A DNA stretch of 5,983 bases from Comamonadaceae bacterium (GCA_947505995.1 CANNNB010000150.1:1-5983); one strand, 5' to 3'; positions 1 to 5,610 are shown, counted from the stretch's first letter. Translations and numbers: made by a program. Notes: generated by a model from the sequence alone, not told the origin.

Positions 1-111
1 CAGGCTCCTCAAAAACCTATATAAATCAACGACTTAAAGGCAAAAATAACCGACGTGTAATATTTCGTGTAATTGAACGAAAACTGTAATTTACAGTTTT
101 CCAGCGATTTC
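1..111 (+). repeat. Left copy of bracketing direct repeat
   Basis: This segment recurs in the same orientation at 5872-5983, where the window ends. Aligned base by base, positions 1-49 match at 36 of 49, positions 50-99 match at 49 of 50, and the last dozen bases match apart from a one-base insertion and two substitutions. The conserved core carries two CGTGTAAT motifs at 54-61 and 66-73, a dyad TTTCGT-N8-ACGAAA at 63-82, and a palindrome with 10-base arms (AAAACTGTAA / TTACAGTTTT) at 80-100. The outer part is AT-rich. The sharp step in conservation suggests that the core itself is a recognised DNA site. Which protein uses it cannot be told from here. Confidence 0.9.
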
Positions 112-436
112 GTAGATTTTGCACTCAGGGCTGTCATTTGTCAGCCCGAAAGTTAGACGCTAGCCTTGGGGCTCGAACCAGTTTTTGGAAAAGTTACACG
201 CCATGCAAATCTTTAAGCCAAACGATTCCTCCGATGATTCTCAGAACTTTTGAATCGAGTTTGGGGTCTTTAAAAGTTGTCCTTCAAAAGGACAAGCTAT
301 GCGTACAAATCGTTGAGTCAGGTTCGGTTTCTGCGGGGCTACCGTGCTTGTGGGTTCAAGTGGTCAAGAAGTGTCGTGTTACACGACAGTTGGTGGTGAT
401 GTCCTTTTAAAGGATAAACGGTTGACGTCCTAAAGG
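112..436. other. Non-coding stretch with several palindromes
   Basis: I see no convincing gene here. The only longer reading frame (138-410, plus strand) would need a TTG start, has no good ribosome binding site and resembles no family I know. The stretch holds an imperfect hairpin GGGCTG-N8-CAGCCC (128-147), a hairpin TTGTCCT-N5-AGGACAA (277-295), a perfect 17-base palindrome TGTCGTGT-T-ACACGACA (372-388) and a short palindrome CCTTTTAAAGG (403-413). The 7-mer CGTGTAA, found twice in the bracketing repeat, recurs here on the minus strand at 194-200 and 379-385. It may be decayed mobile-element sequence or a regulatory region for a gene to the left. Confidence 0.5.
372..388. repeat. Perfect 17-bp palindrome
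   Basis: TGTCGTGT, a single T, then ACACGACA: eight-base arms around one central base. No T-run follows on either strand, so it does not look like an intrinsic terminator. A dimeric DNA-binding protein site is more likely. Its right arm contains the CGTGTAA 7-mer (minus strand, 379-385) that is also found in the bracketing repeats. Confidence 0.6.
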
Positions 437-437
437 C

Positions 438-461
438 AAAAAAGGCGCCCGAAGGCGCCTT
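438..461 (-). terminator. Rho-independent terminator of the RTX gene
   Basis: Read on the minus strand, an eight-base stem AAGGCGCC / GGCGCCTT (442-449 with 454-461) closes a TTCG tetraloop and is followed directly by six T residues (443-438). It begins 18 bases beyond the stop codon of the RTX gene, the expected place. The UUCG loop makes the hairpin very stable. Read on the plus strand there is no T-run, so it is one-directional. Confidence 0.9.
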
Positions 462-479
462 AATCCCAGCAATGGAAAT

Positions 480-1733
480 TTACAGAACTAAATCGGTTTG
501 ACTAATTAAAGTTACACCAACAAGCTCTATTTGAAACTCAGCGGCTGTATCTCTGTCGTTGCTTCCATACAGAACGCCATTTTCAAACCATACAGCGCCG
601 TTTGCGTTGGCAAGTGACAAGTTAGAAGCATTACCGATGAATGTAAAAGCATCATTTGTCCAATTTCCAACTTTAGCATCAATGGCTGAAAGATCAATTT
701 TGTCGCCATTGGTAAAGTCAAAAATATGATCGCGAGTGGTGCTAGTCAGACCTGATTCAAACACATTTGTAATTCTGAATGTGTCGTTACCCAATCCGCC
801 ATAAAGATCGTCTGAGCCTGCCCCACCAATTAATGTGTCGTCACCATCTTCACCATATAGGTCGTCACTGCCAATACCACCTGTCAGTGCATCAATACCA
901 GATCCACCGTTCAAGTAGTCATCGCCATTACCACCGTCTAAACGATCATTATCAAATCCACCTTCCAGGTGATCATTGTCGTTGCCACCTGATAAAAAGT
1001 CGTTGCCTATACCGCCATAAAGGTCGTCAGAGCCAGATTCGCCATTTAATTGATCATCGCCATCTGCGCCATACAGATCGTCATTACCGTTGCCACTTGA
1101 CAAGCGATCATTGCCATTTCCTGCATAGTAGTTATCATCGCTATTGTTACCGCGCCACTGGTCATCGCTGTCAGTGCCTGAAGCGCTTCCACTCCAAACA
1201 CTACCATCTGTCGCAACATAAGATTTTGAAACCTTAGCGAATACACCATCACCATCTAAATCTGAATAGATTGAGGTTTCTGTAATGCCACGTTCTACTT
1301 CTGTTTTGATGATGTTGGAGCCGTCAATTGTCCAAGTTTCATTCAAGTCAATTCTTTCTTGTGATTTATAGCCGCGTTCAATTTCATAAACGGCAGCTAC
1401 AGCGCCATTGACAACATCAAATTGATAGCCATTTTGCAATTGGTTGGTATTTGAAGTTTGAGTTGTTAATGAGTTTGAGATTGATGAGCTATCAGTGGAA
1501 TAAGACTTGGACATCTTGGCAAAAATTCCATCTCCGTCAATGTCGCTGTAAGTGGTAGTTTCAGCGCGACCGTGTTCATACTCAGTTTTGACGACATTGC
1601 TACCATCAACTGACCAGACTTCATCCCTGTCCATACTTTCAAACTTAGTGCGTCCATTTTTGATCTCATAAACTGCTGTGACGGCACCATTCAAAATATT
1701 GAATTTATAGCCTTTGTTTGAATCGTTGCTCAT
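480..1733 (-). CDS. RTX calcium-binding protein, predicted type I-secreted, with duplicated N-terminal domain
   Basis: A 417-residue acidic protein without a Sec signal peptide. Residues 8-81 and 102-175 are two copies of one domain (about 57% identical), each with the pattern GYxF..NGAV.AVYEI, W..DGSN..KTE and an EF-hand-like DxDGDGxFAK loop. I do not recognise this domain. Residues 186-320 are about 15 in-register nonapeptides; the last 13 (204-320) fit GGxGxDxLx well, the haemolysin-type repeat that folds into a calcium-binding beta-roll. Residues 335-417 (IFDFTNGDKIDL...) resemble the C-terminal cap of serralysin-like and RTX proteins and end in DLVL, a typical uncleaved type I secretion signal. 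The start is set by AAAGGGA (1739-1745) five bases before the ATG. No protease or other catalytic motif is visible, so an adhesin, S-layer-like or matrix role is only a guess. No type I transporter lies in the window. The gene appears more AT-rich than the operon upstream. Confidence 0.9.
   Translation of the reverse strand: MSNDSNKGYKFNILNGAVTAVYEIKNGRTKFESMDRDEVWSVDGSNVVKTEYEHGRAETTTYSDIDGDGIFAKMSKSYSTDSSSISNSLTTQTSNTNQLQNGYQFDVVNGAVAAVYEIERGYKSQERIDLNETWTIDGSNIIKTEVERGITETSIYSDLDGDGVFAKVSKSYVATDGSVWSGSASGTDSDDQWRGNNSDDNYYAGNGNDRLSSGNGNDDLYGADGDDQLNGESGSDDLYGGIGNDFLSGGNDNDHLEGGFDNDRLDGGNGDDYLNGGSGIDALTGGIGSDDLYGEDGDDTLIGGAGSDDLYGGLGNDTFRITNVFESGLTSTTRDHIFDFTNGDKIDLSAIDAKVGNWTNDAFTFIGNASNLSLANANGAVWFENGVLYGSNDRDTAAEFQIELVGVTLISQTDLVL
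774..1178 (-). repeat. 27-bp tandem repeats encoding RTX nonapeptides
   Basis: About 15 in-frame 27-base units encode residues 186-320 of the RTX protein. The first two units (186-203) are degenerate, and 204-320 is uninterrupted. Units such as GSDDLYGG recur several times. Such arrays can change length by slippage or recombination between units. Confidence 0.85.
1209..1430 (-). repeat. Second copy of the duplicated N-terminal domain of the RTX protein
   Basis: Encodes residues 102-175 of the RTX protein, paralogous to residues 8-81 encoded at 1491-1712. The two copies keep 42 of 74 residues, including NGAV-AVYEI, DGSN, KTE, YSD, DGDG, FAK and SKSY. They are joined by a Ser/Thr/Asn/Gln-rich linker (residues 82-101). 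The divergence implies an old duplication under constraint. Confidence 0.8.
1491..1712 (-). repeat. First copy of the duplicated N-terminal domain of the RTX protein
   Basis: Encodes residues 8-81. It is the partner of the copy at 1209-1430 and carries the DIDGDGIF loop at residues 64-71, which looks like the calcium-binding loop of EF-hand or dockerin modules. The rest of the domain is not one I can name. Confidence 0.8.
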
Positions 1734-1738
1734 ATAGT

Positions 1739-1745
1739 TCCCTTT
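1739..1745 (-). promoter_or_regulatory. Ribosome binding site of the RTX gene
   Basis: AAAGGGA on the minus strand lies five bases before the ATG at 1733. It is a strong Shine-Dalgarno match and fixes the start codon. It also shows that the gene can be translated independently of the operon upstream. Confidence 0.75.
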
Positions 1746-1810
1746 GATTGCAATGAAATTGCTTTGCTGAGAACTAGAATTTAAAGAGCCTAGATGAAGC
1801 TAGTCTTAAA

Positions 1811-1828
1811 TGACAAATAAGCTTGTCA
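1811..1828. promoter_or_regulatory. 18-bp inverted repeat between qseC and the RTX gene
   Basis: TGACAA-N6-TTGTCA is a perfect six-base dyad 16 bases past the qseC stop and 77 bases before the RTX start. It could be a weak terminator for the operon (only TTT follows on the minus strand) or an operator for the RTX gene. I could not pick out a convincing -35/-10 pair in the 111-bp gap, so the RTX promoter is not located. Confidence 0.4.
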
Positions 1829-1844
1829 GCTTTGAAAAGAAGCC

Positions 1845-3206
1845 TTAAATACTGTTATCGGGCCAGCTCAAGGTTACTTTCAAGCCGCCCAGCGATGCGC
1901 TGGTGCCTAATTGCACGTTGATACCGCTCAATTGCGCAATTCTTCGCACAATGGACCATCCCAAACCGCAGCCTGATGCGGTGTTGCCTAAGACTCTGAA
2001 AAATCGATCACCTAGTCGATCTCGATCGATTTCAGTCATGCTAGGTCCGCTGTCTTCAACCGTGAAGGTAGGCTGTGCACCTTCTTGCCACGCTACTTGC
2101 ACACGTGACCCCTCAGGGCTGTAGCGGCTGGCATTGTCAATTAAATTGCGAACCACAATGGACAACCACTCAGGCTTGACCTTGAGCATCAGCCTCTCTG
2201 GCGCTTCAAAATTCAAAGTCTGATTCTTTGCAAGCCAAGCAGGTCCCGACTCAGCCAGTTGTTGGCGCGTCAATGCGATCACATCCACAGGCTCTAAGCT
2301 GACTGCGTCCTGATTGAATTCTGCAGCGTCCAATCTTGAAAGTTCTAAAAGTTGTGCAATCAAACGTGTTGCTCGATCGCAGCCCTGAAGCAGGGCTTGC
2401 ATGGCTTGGCTTTGCGCGATGGGTTCTGAAGCGCCAATGGCAACTTGCGCTTGCATCCGAATGGCAGCCACAGGCGTGCGCAACTCATGGGCGGCGTCGG
2501 ACGTAAACTGTCGCTCACTGGCCATCTGAATTTCTACACGCTTGAACAACTGGTTCAAAGCTTGCACCAAGGGCTGAACTTCTTGAACTGCGGTTTCTTC
2601 TTCCAATGGCTGAAGCGAAGACGCTTTGCGCAATCCAATCTCTTGTCCCACATGTCGCAAAGGCGCCAACGAGACCCTGATAGACCACCAGATGAACAAA
2701 GCCAAAAGTGGAAAGACCAACAACAGGGGAAGGATGGCGCTTTCTAGGCCTGCGTACAAAATGTCGTGACGGTATTTACCCAATTCGGCGACATGAATCC
2801 AGACATCTTTTTCTTGGCCTTGCGTGCTGAAAATACGCCACACTTGCCCATCGACATTCCTGTCGATCAGGCCACTTTGACGATCATTTCTAAAGGGGGC
2901 CAAGGGGGCTTTTTCTGATCGCACCACCAACTCGTCTTCATGCCAGATTTGAAATGCAACGCGGGGTTGGTATTTGTGCAAGATAGGACTGGAGGTGAAA
3001 TCGCTGTGGCCTTCATGACCATCCCCCGTTTGAAAGACCAAGAATGAAGCGGTTTGTGCCAGATGCGCATCCAACAACTCATTGAGCTCGTGGTCGGTTT
3101 CATACCAAGTGAGGCCCAACATAAGCAACCATGCCACAGCGGTCACGCCCATCAACGAGCTTAGTAGCCGAGATTGGAGTGAGGGTCTCTTTTTGATTGA
3201 CGTCAT
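1845..3206 (-). CDS. qseC: QseC-like sensor histidine kinase
   Basis: A 453-residue inner-membrane kinase that should autophosphorylate and pass phosphate to the QseB-like regulator encoded just upstream. Visible parts: membrane helix at about 17-34, periplasmic sensor region 35-155, second helix 157-176, HAMP-like linker, H-box SDAAHELRTP with phosphoacceptor His240, N-box NLIDNASRYS (354-363), G1 box DSGPSM (385-390), F-box RFFRV and G2 box GCGLGWSIV (412-420). Architecture and length match the QseC family. E. coli QseC is reported to sense AI-3 and catecholamines; the signal here is unknown. The final glycine of the usual DxGxG G1 motif is Ser389. I chose the ATG at 3206, four bases after the qseB stop. 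An in-frame GTG at 3236 would add ten residues and overlap qseB by 26 bases, and it has no good ribosome binding site. Confidence 0.87.
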   Translation of the reverse strand: MTSIKKRPSLQSRLLSSLMGVTAVAWLLMLGLTWYETDHELNELLDAHLAQTASFLVFQTGDGHEGHSDFTSSPILHKYQPRVAFQIWHEDELVVRSEKAPLAPFRNDRQSGLIDRNVDGQVWRIFSTQGQEKDVWIHVAELGKYRHDILYAGLESAILPLLLVFPLLALFIWWSIRVSLAPLRHVGQEIGLRKASSLQPLEEETAVQEVQPLVQALNQLFKRVEIQMASERQFTSDAAHELRTPVAAIRMQAQVAIGASEPIAQSQAMQALLQGCDRATRLIAQLLELSRLDAAEFNQDAVSLEPVDVIALTRQQLAESGPAWLAKNQTLNFEAPERLMLKVKPEWLSIVVRNLIDNASRYSPEGSRVQVAWQEGAQPTFTVEDSGPSMTEIDRDRLGDRFFRVLGNTASGCGLGWSIVRRIAQLSGINVQLGTSASLGGLKVTLSWPDNSI

Positions 3207-3210
3207 TTCT

Positions 3211-3867
3211 TCATTTTGGCATGACGTAGCCAACACCCCGAATGGTTTGAATCACATCATTGCCCAGTTTGCGTCTCAAATGGTAGACATGCACTTCCAC
3301 GGTGTTGCTGCTGACTTCGGTGCCCCAACTGTACAAATGCTTTTCTAACTGCTCTCGCGTGAGAACCTGACCCGCATGCATCATGAATGTAAACAACAGA
3401 TCAAACTCACGAGCAGACAAGTCAACCGGCTGGCCTTTTAACTCAACCACACGCGCAGTGGAATTCAACTTCACGTCTTTGACCGTAACGGTGCTCTGAA
3501 TTTCCCCATGCGCCCTTCTGACCAAGGCACGCAAGCGCGCTGCAAGTTCTAACAAGTCGACAGGTTTGATCAAATAATCATCGGCGCCTGTATCTAAACC
3601 TTTGATTCTGTATGACACCGCATCTTGCGCCGTCAAAATGAGAACCGGTGTTGTAATTTTCTTTTGACGAATCTTTTGCAAACTGACCAAACCGTCTTGG
3701 CGTGGCAAGCCCATGTCCAAAATAACAACCTCGTGTACCTGCGTCAGCATTTCTCGCTCGGCCGCCACACCGTCTCGCACCCAGTCCACCTGAAAGCCGT
3801 GCTGCGCCAAGCCAGCCTTGAGGCCAGAGCCCAGGGTTTCGTCGTCTTCTGCCAACAGCACGCGCAT
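3211..3867 (-). CDS. qseB: QseB-like OmpR-family response regulator
   Basis: A 218-residue DNA-binding regulator and the partner of the downstream kinase. The receiver domain (1-115) has the acidic pair Asp8/Asp9, phosphoacceptor Asp51 (VVILDMGLP), Thr79 and Lys101 (IKP). The winged-helix effector (about 125-218) has DLSAREFDLL, the recognition-helix region SSNTVEVHVYHLRRKLG and the terminal RGVGY. This matches QseB/PmrA-type OmpR regulators. The ATG at 3867 is chosen because MRVLLAEDDE is the canonical start; the open frame runs upstream to 3996 but that stretch is cytochrome b sequence in another frame. It starts 14 bases after the cytochrome b stop. The nearest Shine-Dalgarno-like AAGG lies unusually far (14 bases) from the ATG, so expression may depend on coupling to the upstream gene. 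It probably autoregulates the operon through the site near 5517-5533. Confidence 0.92.
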   Translation of the reverse strand: MRVLLAEDDETLGSGLKAGLAQHGFQVDWVRDGVAAEREMLTQVHEVVILDMGLPRQDGLVSLQKIRQKKITTPVLILTAQDAVSYRIKGLDTGADDYLIKPVDLLELAARLRALVRRAHGEIQSTVTVKDVKLNSTARVVELKGQPVDLSAREFDLLFTFMMHAGQVLTREQLEKHLYSWGTEVSSNTVEVHVYHLRRKLGNDVIQTIRGVGYVMPK

Positions 3868-3881
3868 GGTGAATCTAGGCC

Positions 3882-4559
3882 TTATGTCAGTTGAAAATAC
3901 AAGAACGAAGTCACAAGCACGCTGAGCAACATGGCCGCCCACAGATGATTGCTTTTGGCCACATCGGGCCCTGCGCCAGCGCGCCTTCCCGACCACATGG
4001 GGCGCAAACCTTGCGCTTTTTTACCCATGACCAAGAGCCCAATAACGACAATGTGCAAGAGCACCGCCATGAGTAAAAAGTTACCAAAAAACTCATGAAT
4101 TTCCGACATCCAATCGCCAGTGATTTCATTGTAGAGGGCATATCCCGAAATGGTGATAAAAATAGACACCAGCAGCGTGCTGAATGCTGCAGCCGTTAAC
4201 ACCACCGTACCCAATTTGCGCAGCGTTTGTCCATTCCAGCTCAAGATTGACTCAGGAAAATTCTGCAAATCAGATTTGAATTCTTTGATGGCTTCCAGTT
4301 TTCGCCAAGCAGCGCTCAGCCTTGATTGACGAGGTCCCATCATGCCCCAAAGCACCCTGAAGATCACCAAACCAAACAGGGTGTAGCCTAAGCTGACATG
4401 GAGCAACCTGAAGCGCTCGCTTTCAGCGGTGATGTAGGCCCCTACAAAGCTGATGGCCATGAAGGTGTGAAACAAGCGCATGGGCAACTCGACAATGCGG
4501 CGGCTAGGCGTTGCCACTTGCGCGGAAGAAGTCAGCGGATTGAGTGTGCTGTGTGTCAT
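3882..4559 (-). CDS. Cytochrome b561-type di-haem membrane protein, partner of DHC/SHP
   Basis: A 225-residue inner-membrane protein of the prokaryotic cytochrome b561 / Ni-hydrogenase b-subunit type. Predicted helices lie at about 29-45, 52-72, 118-142, 155-177 and 206-222. Histidines suited to two b haems are His31 (first helix), His54 (second helix), and His155 and His169, 14 residues apart on the fourth helix, which is the family pattern. Proteins of this kind are known to be encoded next to dhc and shp and are thought to pass quinol electrons to the periplasmic dihaem cytochrome. The start at 4559 is supported by AAGG eight bases upstream. It lies 45 bases after dhc and 14 bases before qseB, consistent with one transcript. 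The electron-transfer role is inferred from the family and context. Confidence 0.88.
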   Translation of the reverse strand: MTHSTLNPLTSSAQVATPSRRIVELPMRLFHTFMAISFVGAYITAESERFRLLHVSLGYTLFGLVIFRVLWGMMGPRQSRLSAAWRKLEAIKEFKSDLQNFPESILSWNGQTLRKLGTVVLTAAAFSTLLVSIFITISGYALYNEITGDWMSEIHEFFGNFLLMAVLLHIVVIGLLVMGKKAQGLRPMWSGRRAGAGPDVAKSNHLWAAMLLSVLVTSFLYFQLT

Positions 4560-4604
4560 GTTGTAGGCCTTGAACTTTGATTTTTGTGAATTAAATTTTG
4601 ATTT

Positions 4605-5081
4605 TCAAAGCGGGATACGAACCCCGTCGTCTTCAAAATTGCCAATGTCGGCGCCTTGATGGCAAGCTTGACATTGCGCTTTGCCGTTGACTGATTTGCG
4701 CGTCCACACGGCTTTGTCGATCTTGCGATGTTTCTTTTCAAACCATTGCGTGGTGGTCAATCGGTCTGCAGGTGAGGATGCCTCAACCCGCTTGTAGGTG
4801 CCACCCAAGGACTGCAGCCACACACCAATTTTTCGTTCGGTGGCGGCATCCACAGAGGCGTCTGTGCCATAGTGTTTGTCAAGGCTGCCCATGATGCGCT
4901 GCCAAGAAGGCTTAGACAGCATGGCCGGGGGGTAAGCCATGTGACAAGACGCACATTCGTTTTTGTAAGCAGGCAGCACATTAGACGGCATGAGCGGCCT
5001 TTCAGCCATGACAGAAGTCAAACAACCCAAACTCAAAACTGTCGCAACCGAACTGCGAATCACCCATTGTTGAAATCTCAT
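4605..5081 (-). CDS. dhc: Dihaem cytochrome c (DHC)
   Basis: A 158-residue periplasmic cytochrome. A Sec signal peptide (1-26, probable cut after VMA) precedes two haem attachment motifs, CASCH (43-47) and CQACH (137-141). His70 (SLDKHYG) and His118 (EKKHRK) are good candidates for the second axial ligands, since R. sphaeroides DHC is known to have bis-His haems. The ECASCHxAYPP and W..IM..LDKHYGTDAS stretches are typical of the family. DHC is the known reductase partner of SHP, which is encoded immediately upstream. The two genes overlap by four bases (ATGA, 5078-5081), and AAGGA (5088-5092) lies six bases before the ATG, so translation is probably coupled. The downstream cytochrome b protein is the likely electron donor. 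Confidence 0.93.
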   Translation of the reverse strand: MRFQQWVIRSSVATVLSLGCLTSVMAERPLMPSNVLPAYKNECASCHMAYPPAMLSKPSWQRIMGSLDKHYGTDASVDAATERKIGVWLQSLGGTYKRVEASSPADRLTTTQWFEKKHRKIDKAVWTRKSVNGKAQCQACHQGADIGNFEDDGVRIPL

Positions 5082-5494
5082 TTCATGTCCTTTACGTAAG
5101 CCACCACATCTGCCTTTTCAAGGGGTGTGCACTCCCTGCTCAGCACGTCTTTGCAATTTCTGCGAAACCACTTTTCAACTTTGGCCGAATCTGAAAACCG
5201 ATCTGGATTGACCAAAGGCGCCAAGGGTGCGATGGTTTTGCCAGTACTGGCGTGTTTGCCCGGCTGTGTTGGTGAAGCACCATGACAAGATGCACAGCTC
5301 AAATCATTGGCTGCAGTGGCATTGAAAAACTTTTGCCCACGCAGGCGATCGGCTTTTTGGCCGGCGGCTTGTTGGTATTGCGTTAAGAGCGCATCAGGCG
5401 AGGTGTCCCCTGCAAAGCTAGCGCCGATCATCAACGATGAAATCAGCCCAGCCAAGATGCCGCGTAAAGAAATGAAGGTGTTGTTTGAAGTCAT
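5078..5494 (-). CDS. shp: Sphaeroides haem protein (SHP)-type oxygen-binding cytochrome c
   Basis: A 138-residue periplasmic monohaem cytochrome (DUF1924/SHP family). A signal peptide occupies 1-28 (cut after SFA). The single haem motif CASCH is at 67-71, His71 being the proximal ligand. Near the C terminus, WFRRNCKDVLSREC holds Asn113, which matches the unusual distal Asn ligand of R. sphaeroides SHP, and Cys114 and Cys122, which match its disulfide. SHP loses the Asn ligand on reduction and binds O2; nitric oxide dioxygenase activity has been reported in vitro for the Rhodobacter protein. It is the first gene of the operon and overlaps dhc by four bases. The ATG at 5494 is the only start that keeps the signal peptide, yet no Shine-Dalgarno sequence is visible before it. 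The physiological role of the family is still debated. Confidence 0.92.
   Translation of the reverse strand: MTSNNTFISLRGILAGLISSLMIGASFAGDTSPDALLTQYQQAAGQKADRLRGQKFFNATAANDLSCASCHGASPTQPGKHASTGKTIAPLAPLVNPDRFSDSAKVEKWFRRNCKDVLSRECTPLEKADVVAYVKDMK
5088..5092 (-). promoter_or_regulatory. Ribosome binding site of dhc, inside shp
   Basis: AAGGA on the minus strand lies six bases before the dhc ATG and within the last codons of shp. Together with the ATGA stop/start overlap it supports coupled, roughly stoichiometric production of SHP and DHC. Confidence 0.7.
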
Positions 5495-5515
5495 GACGTG
5501 ATGTTGACCACGCCA

Positions 5516-5544
5516 TCTGAAGCAATTCTTAAGAGGGCTTCAGA
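5516..5544 (-). promoter_or_regulatory. Dyad with PmrA/QseB-box-like direct repeat upstream of shp
   Basis: TCTGAAGC (5516-5523) and GCTTCAGA (5537-5544) are perfect eight-base inverted arms around a spacer containing CTTAAG (5528-5533). On the minus strand, CTTAAG-N5-CTTCAG (5533-5517) is a direct repeat with the 11-base period of the PmrA/QseB family box (CTTAA(T/G)-N5-CTTAA(T/G)), with one deviation in the second half-site. It lies 22-50 bases before the shp start codon, a sensible place for a regulator encoded in the same operon. No clear -10 element follows, so whether it activates or represses cannot be told. Confidence 0.5.
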
Positions 5545-5576
5545 ATCGAGAACGGCTCACCTCTACGTTCACTGAT

Positions 5577-5610
5577 AAAAAAGCCGCGTTTCGTTCTAGG
5601 CTCGGCCTTT
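5577..5610 (-). terminator. Possible weak intrinsic terminator upstream of the shp operon
   Basis: On the minus strand an imperfect stem AAAGG-CCG / CGGCTTT (5610-5603 with 5586-5580, one bulged base, 16-base loop) runs into TTTTTT (5582-5577). It would stop transcripts arriving from the right and insulate the shp promoter. The bulge and large loop make it uncertain. Confidence 0.35.

Noticed and set aside
50..100. Repeat core considered as a chromosomal dif site or LexA box
   Set aside because: It does not match the dif arms, and the palindrome spacing (CTGT-N5-ACAG) is too short for the LexA consensus CTGT-N8-ACAG.
128..160. GTTAGAC beside a GGGCTG/CAGCCC hairpin, considered as an integron attC site
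   Set aside because: No complementary RYYYAAC partner lies at a suitable distance, and the same element is not seen beside the right end of the block.
160..185. GGTTCGAGCCCC on the minus strand, resembling a tRNA T-loop (possible att remnant)
   Set aside because: The flanking bases do not form a five-base T-stem, and no acceptor stem or other tRNA arm is present.
138..410. 90-codon plus-strand open frame
   Set aside because: It needs a TTG start, has no clear ribosome binding site, resembles no known family, and is built over palindromes and hairpins of the non-coding stretch.
774..1178. Regular 27-bp repeats that might be taken for a CRISPR array
   Set aside because: The units are contiguous, in frame and encode GGxGxDxLx peptides; there are no spacers.
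779..1237. His/Arg-rich plus-strand frame of 152 codons
   Set aside because: It is the antisense shadow of the Gly/Asp-rich RTX nonapeptide repeats; the His and Arg bias follows directly from that.
3207..3236. GTG start giving qseC ten extra residues
   Set aside because: It overlaps qseB by 26 bases and lacks a ribosome binding site; the ATG at 3206 gives the usual short cytoplasmic N terminus.
3868..3996. N-terminal extension of qseB by 43 codons
   Set aside because: The extension overlaps cytochrome b coding sequence and precedes MRVLLAEDDE, the canonical receiver-domain start.
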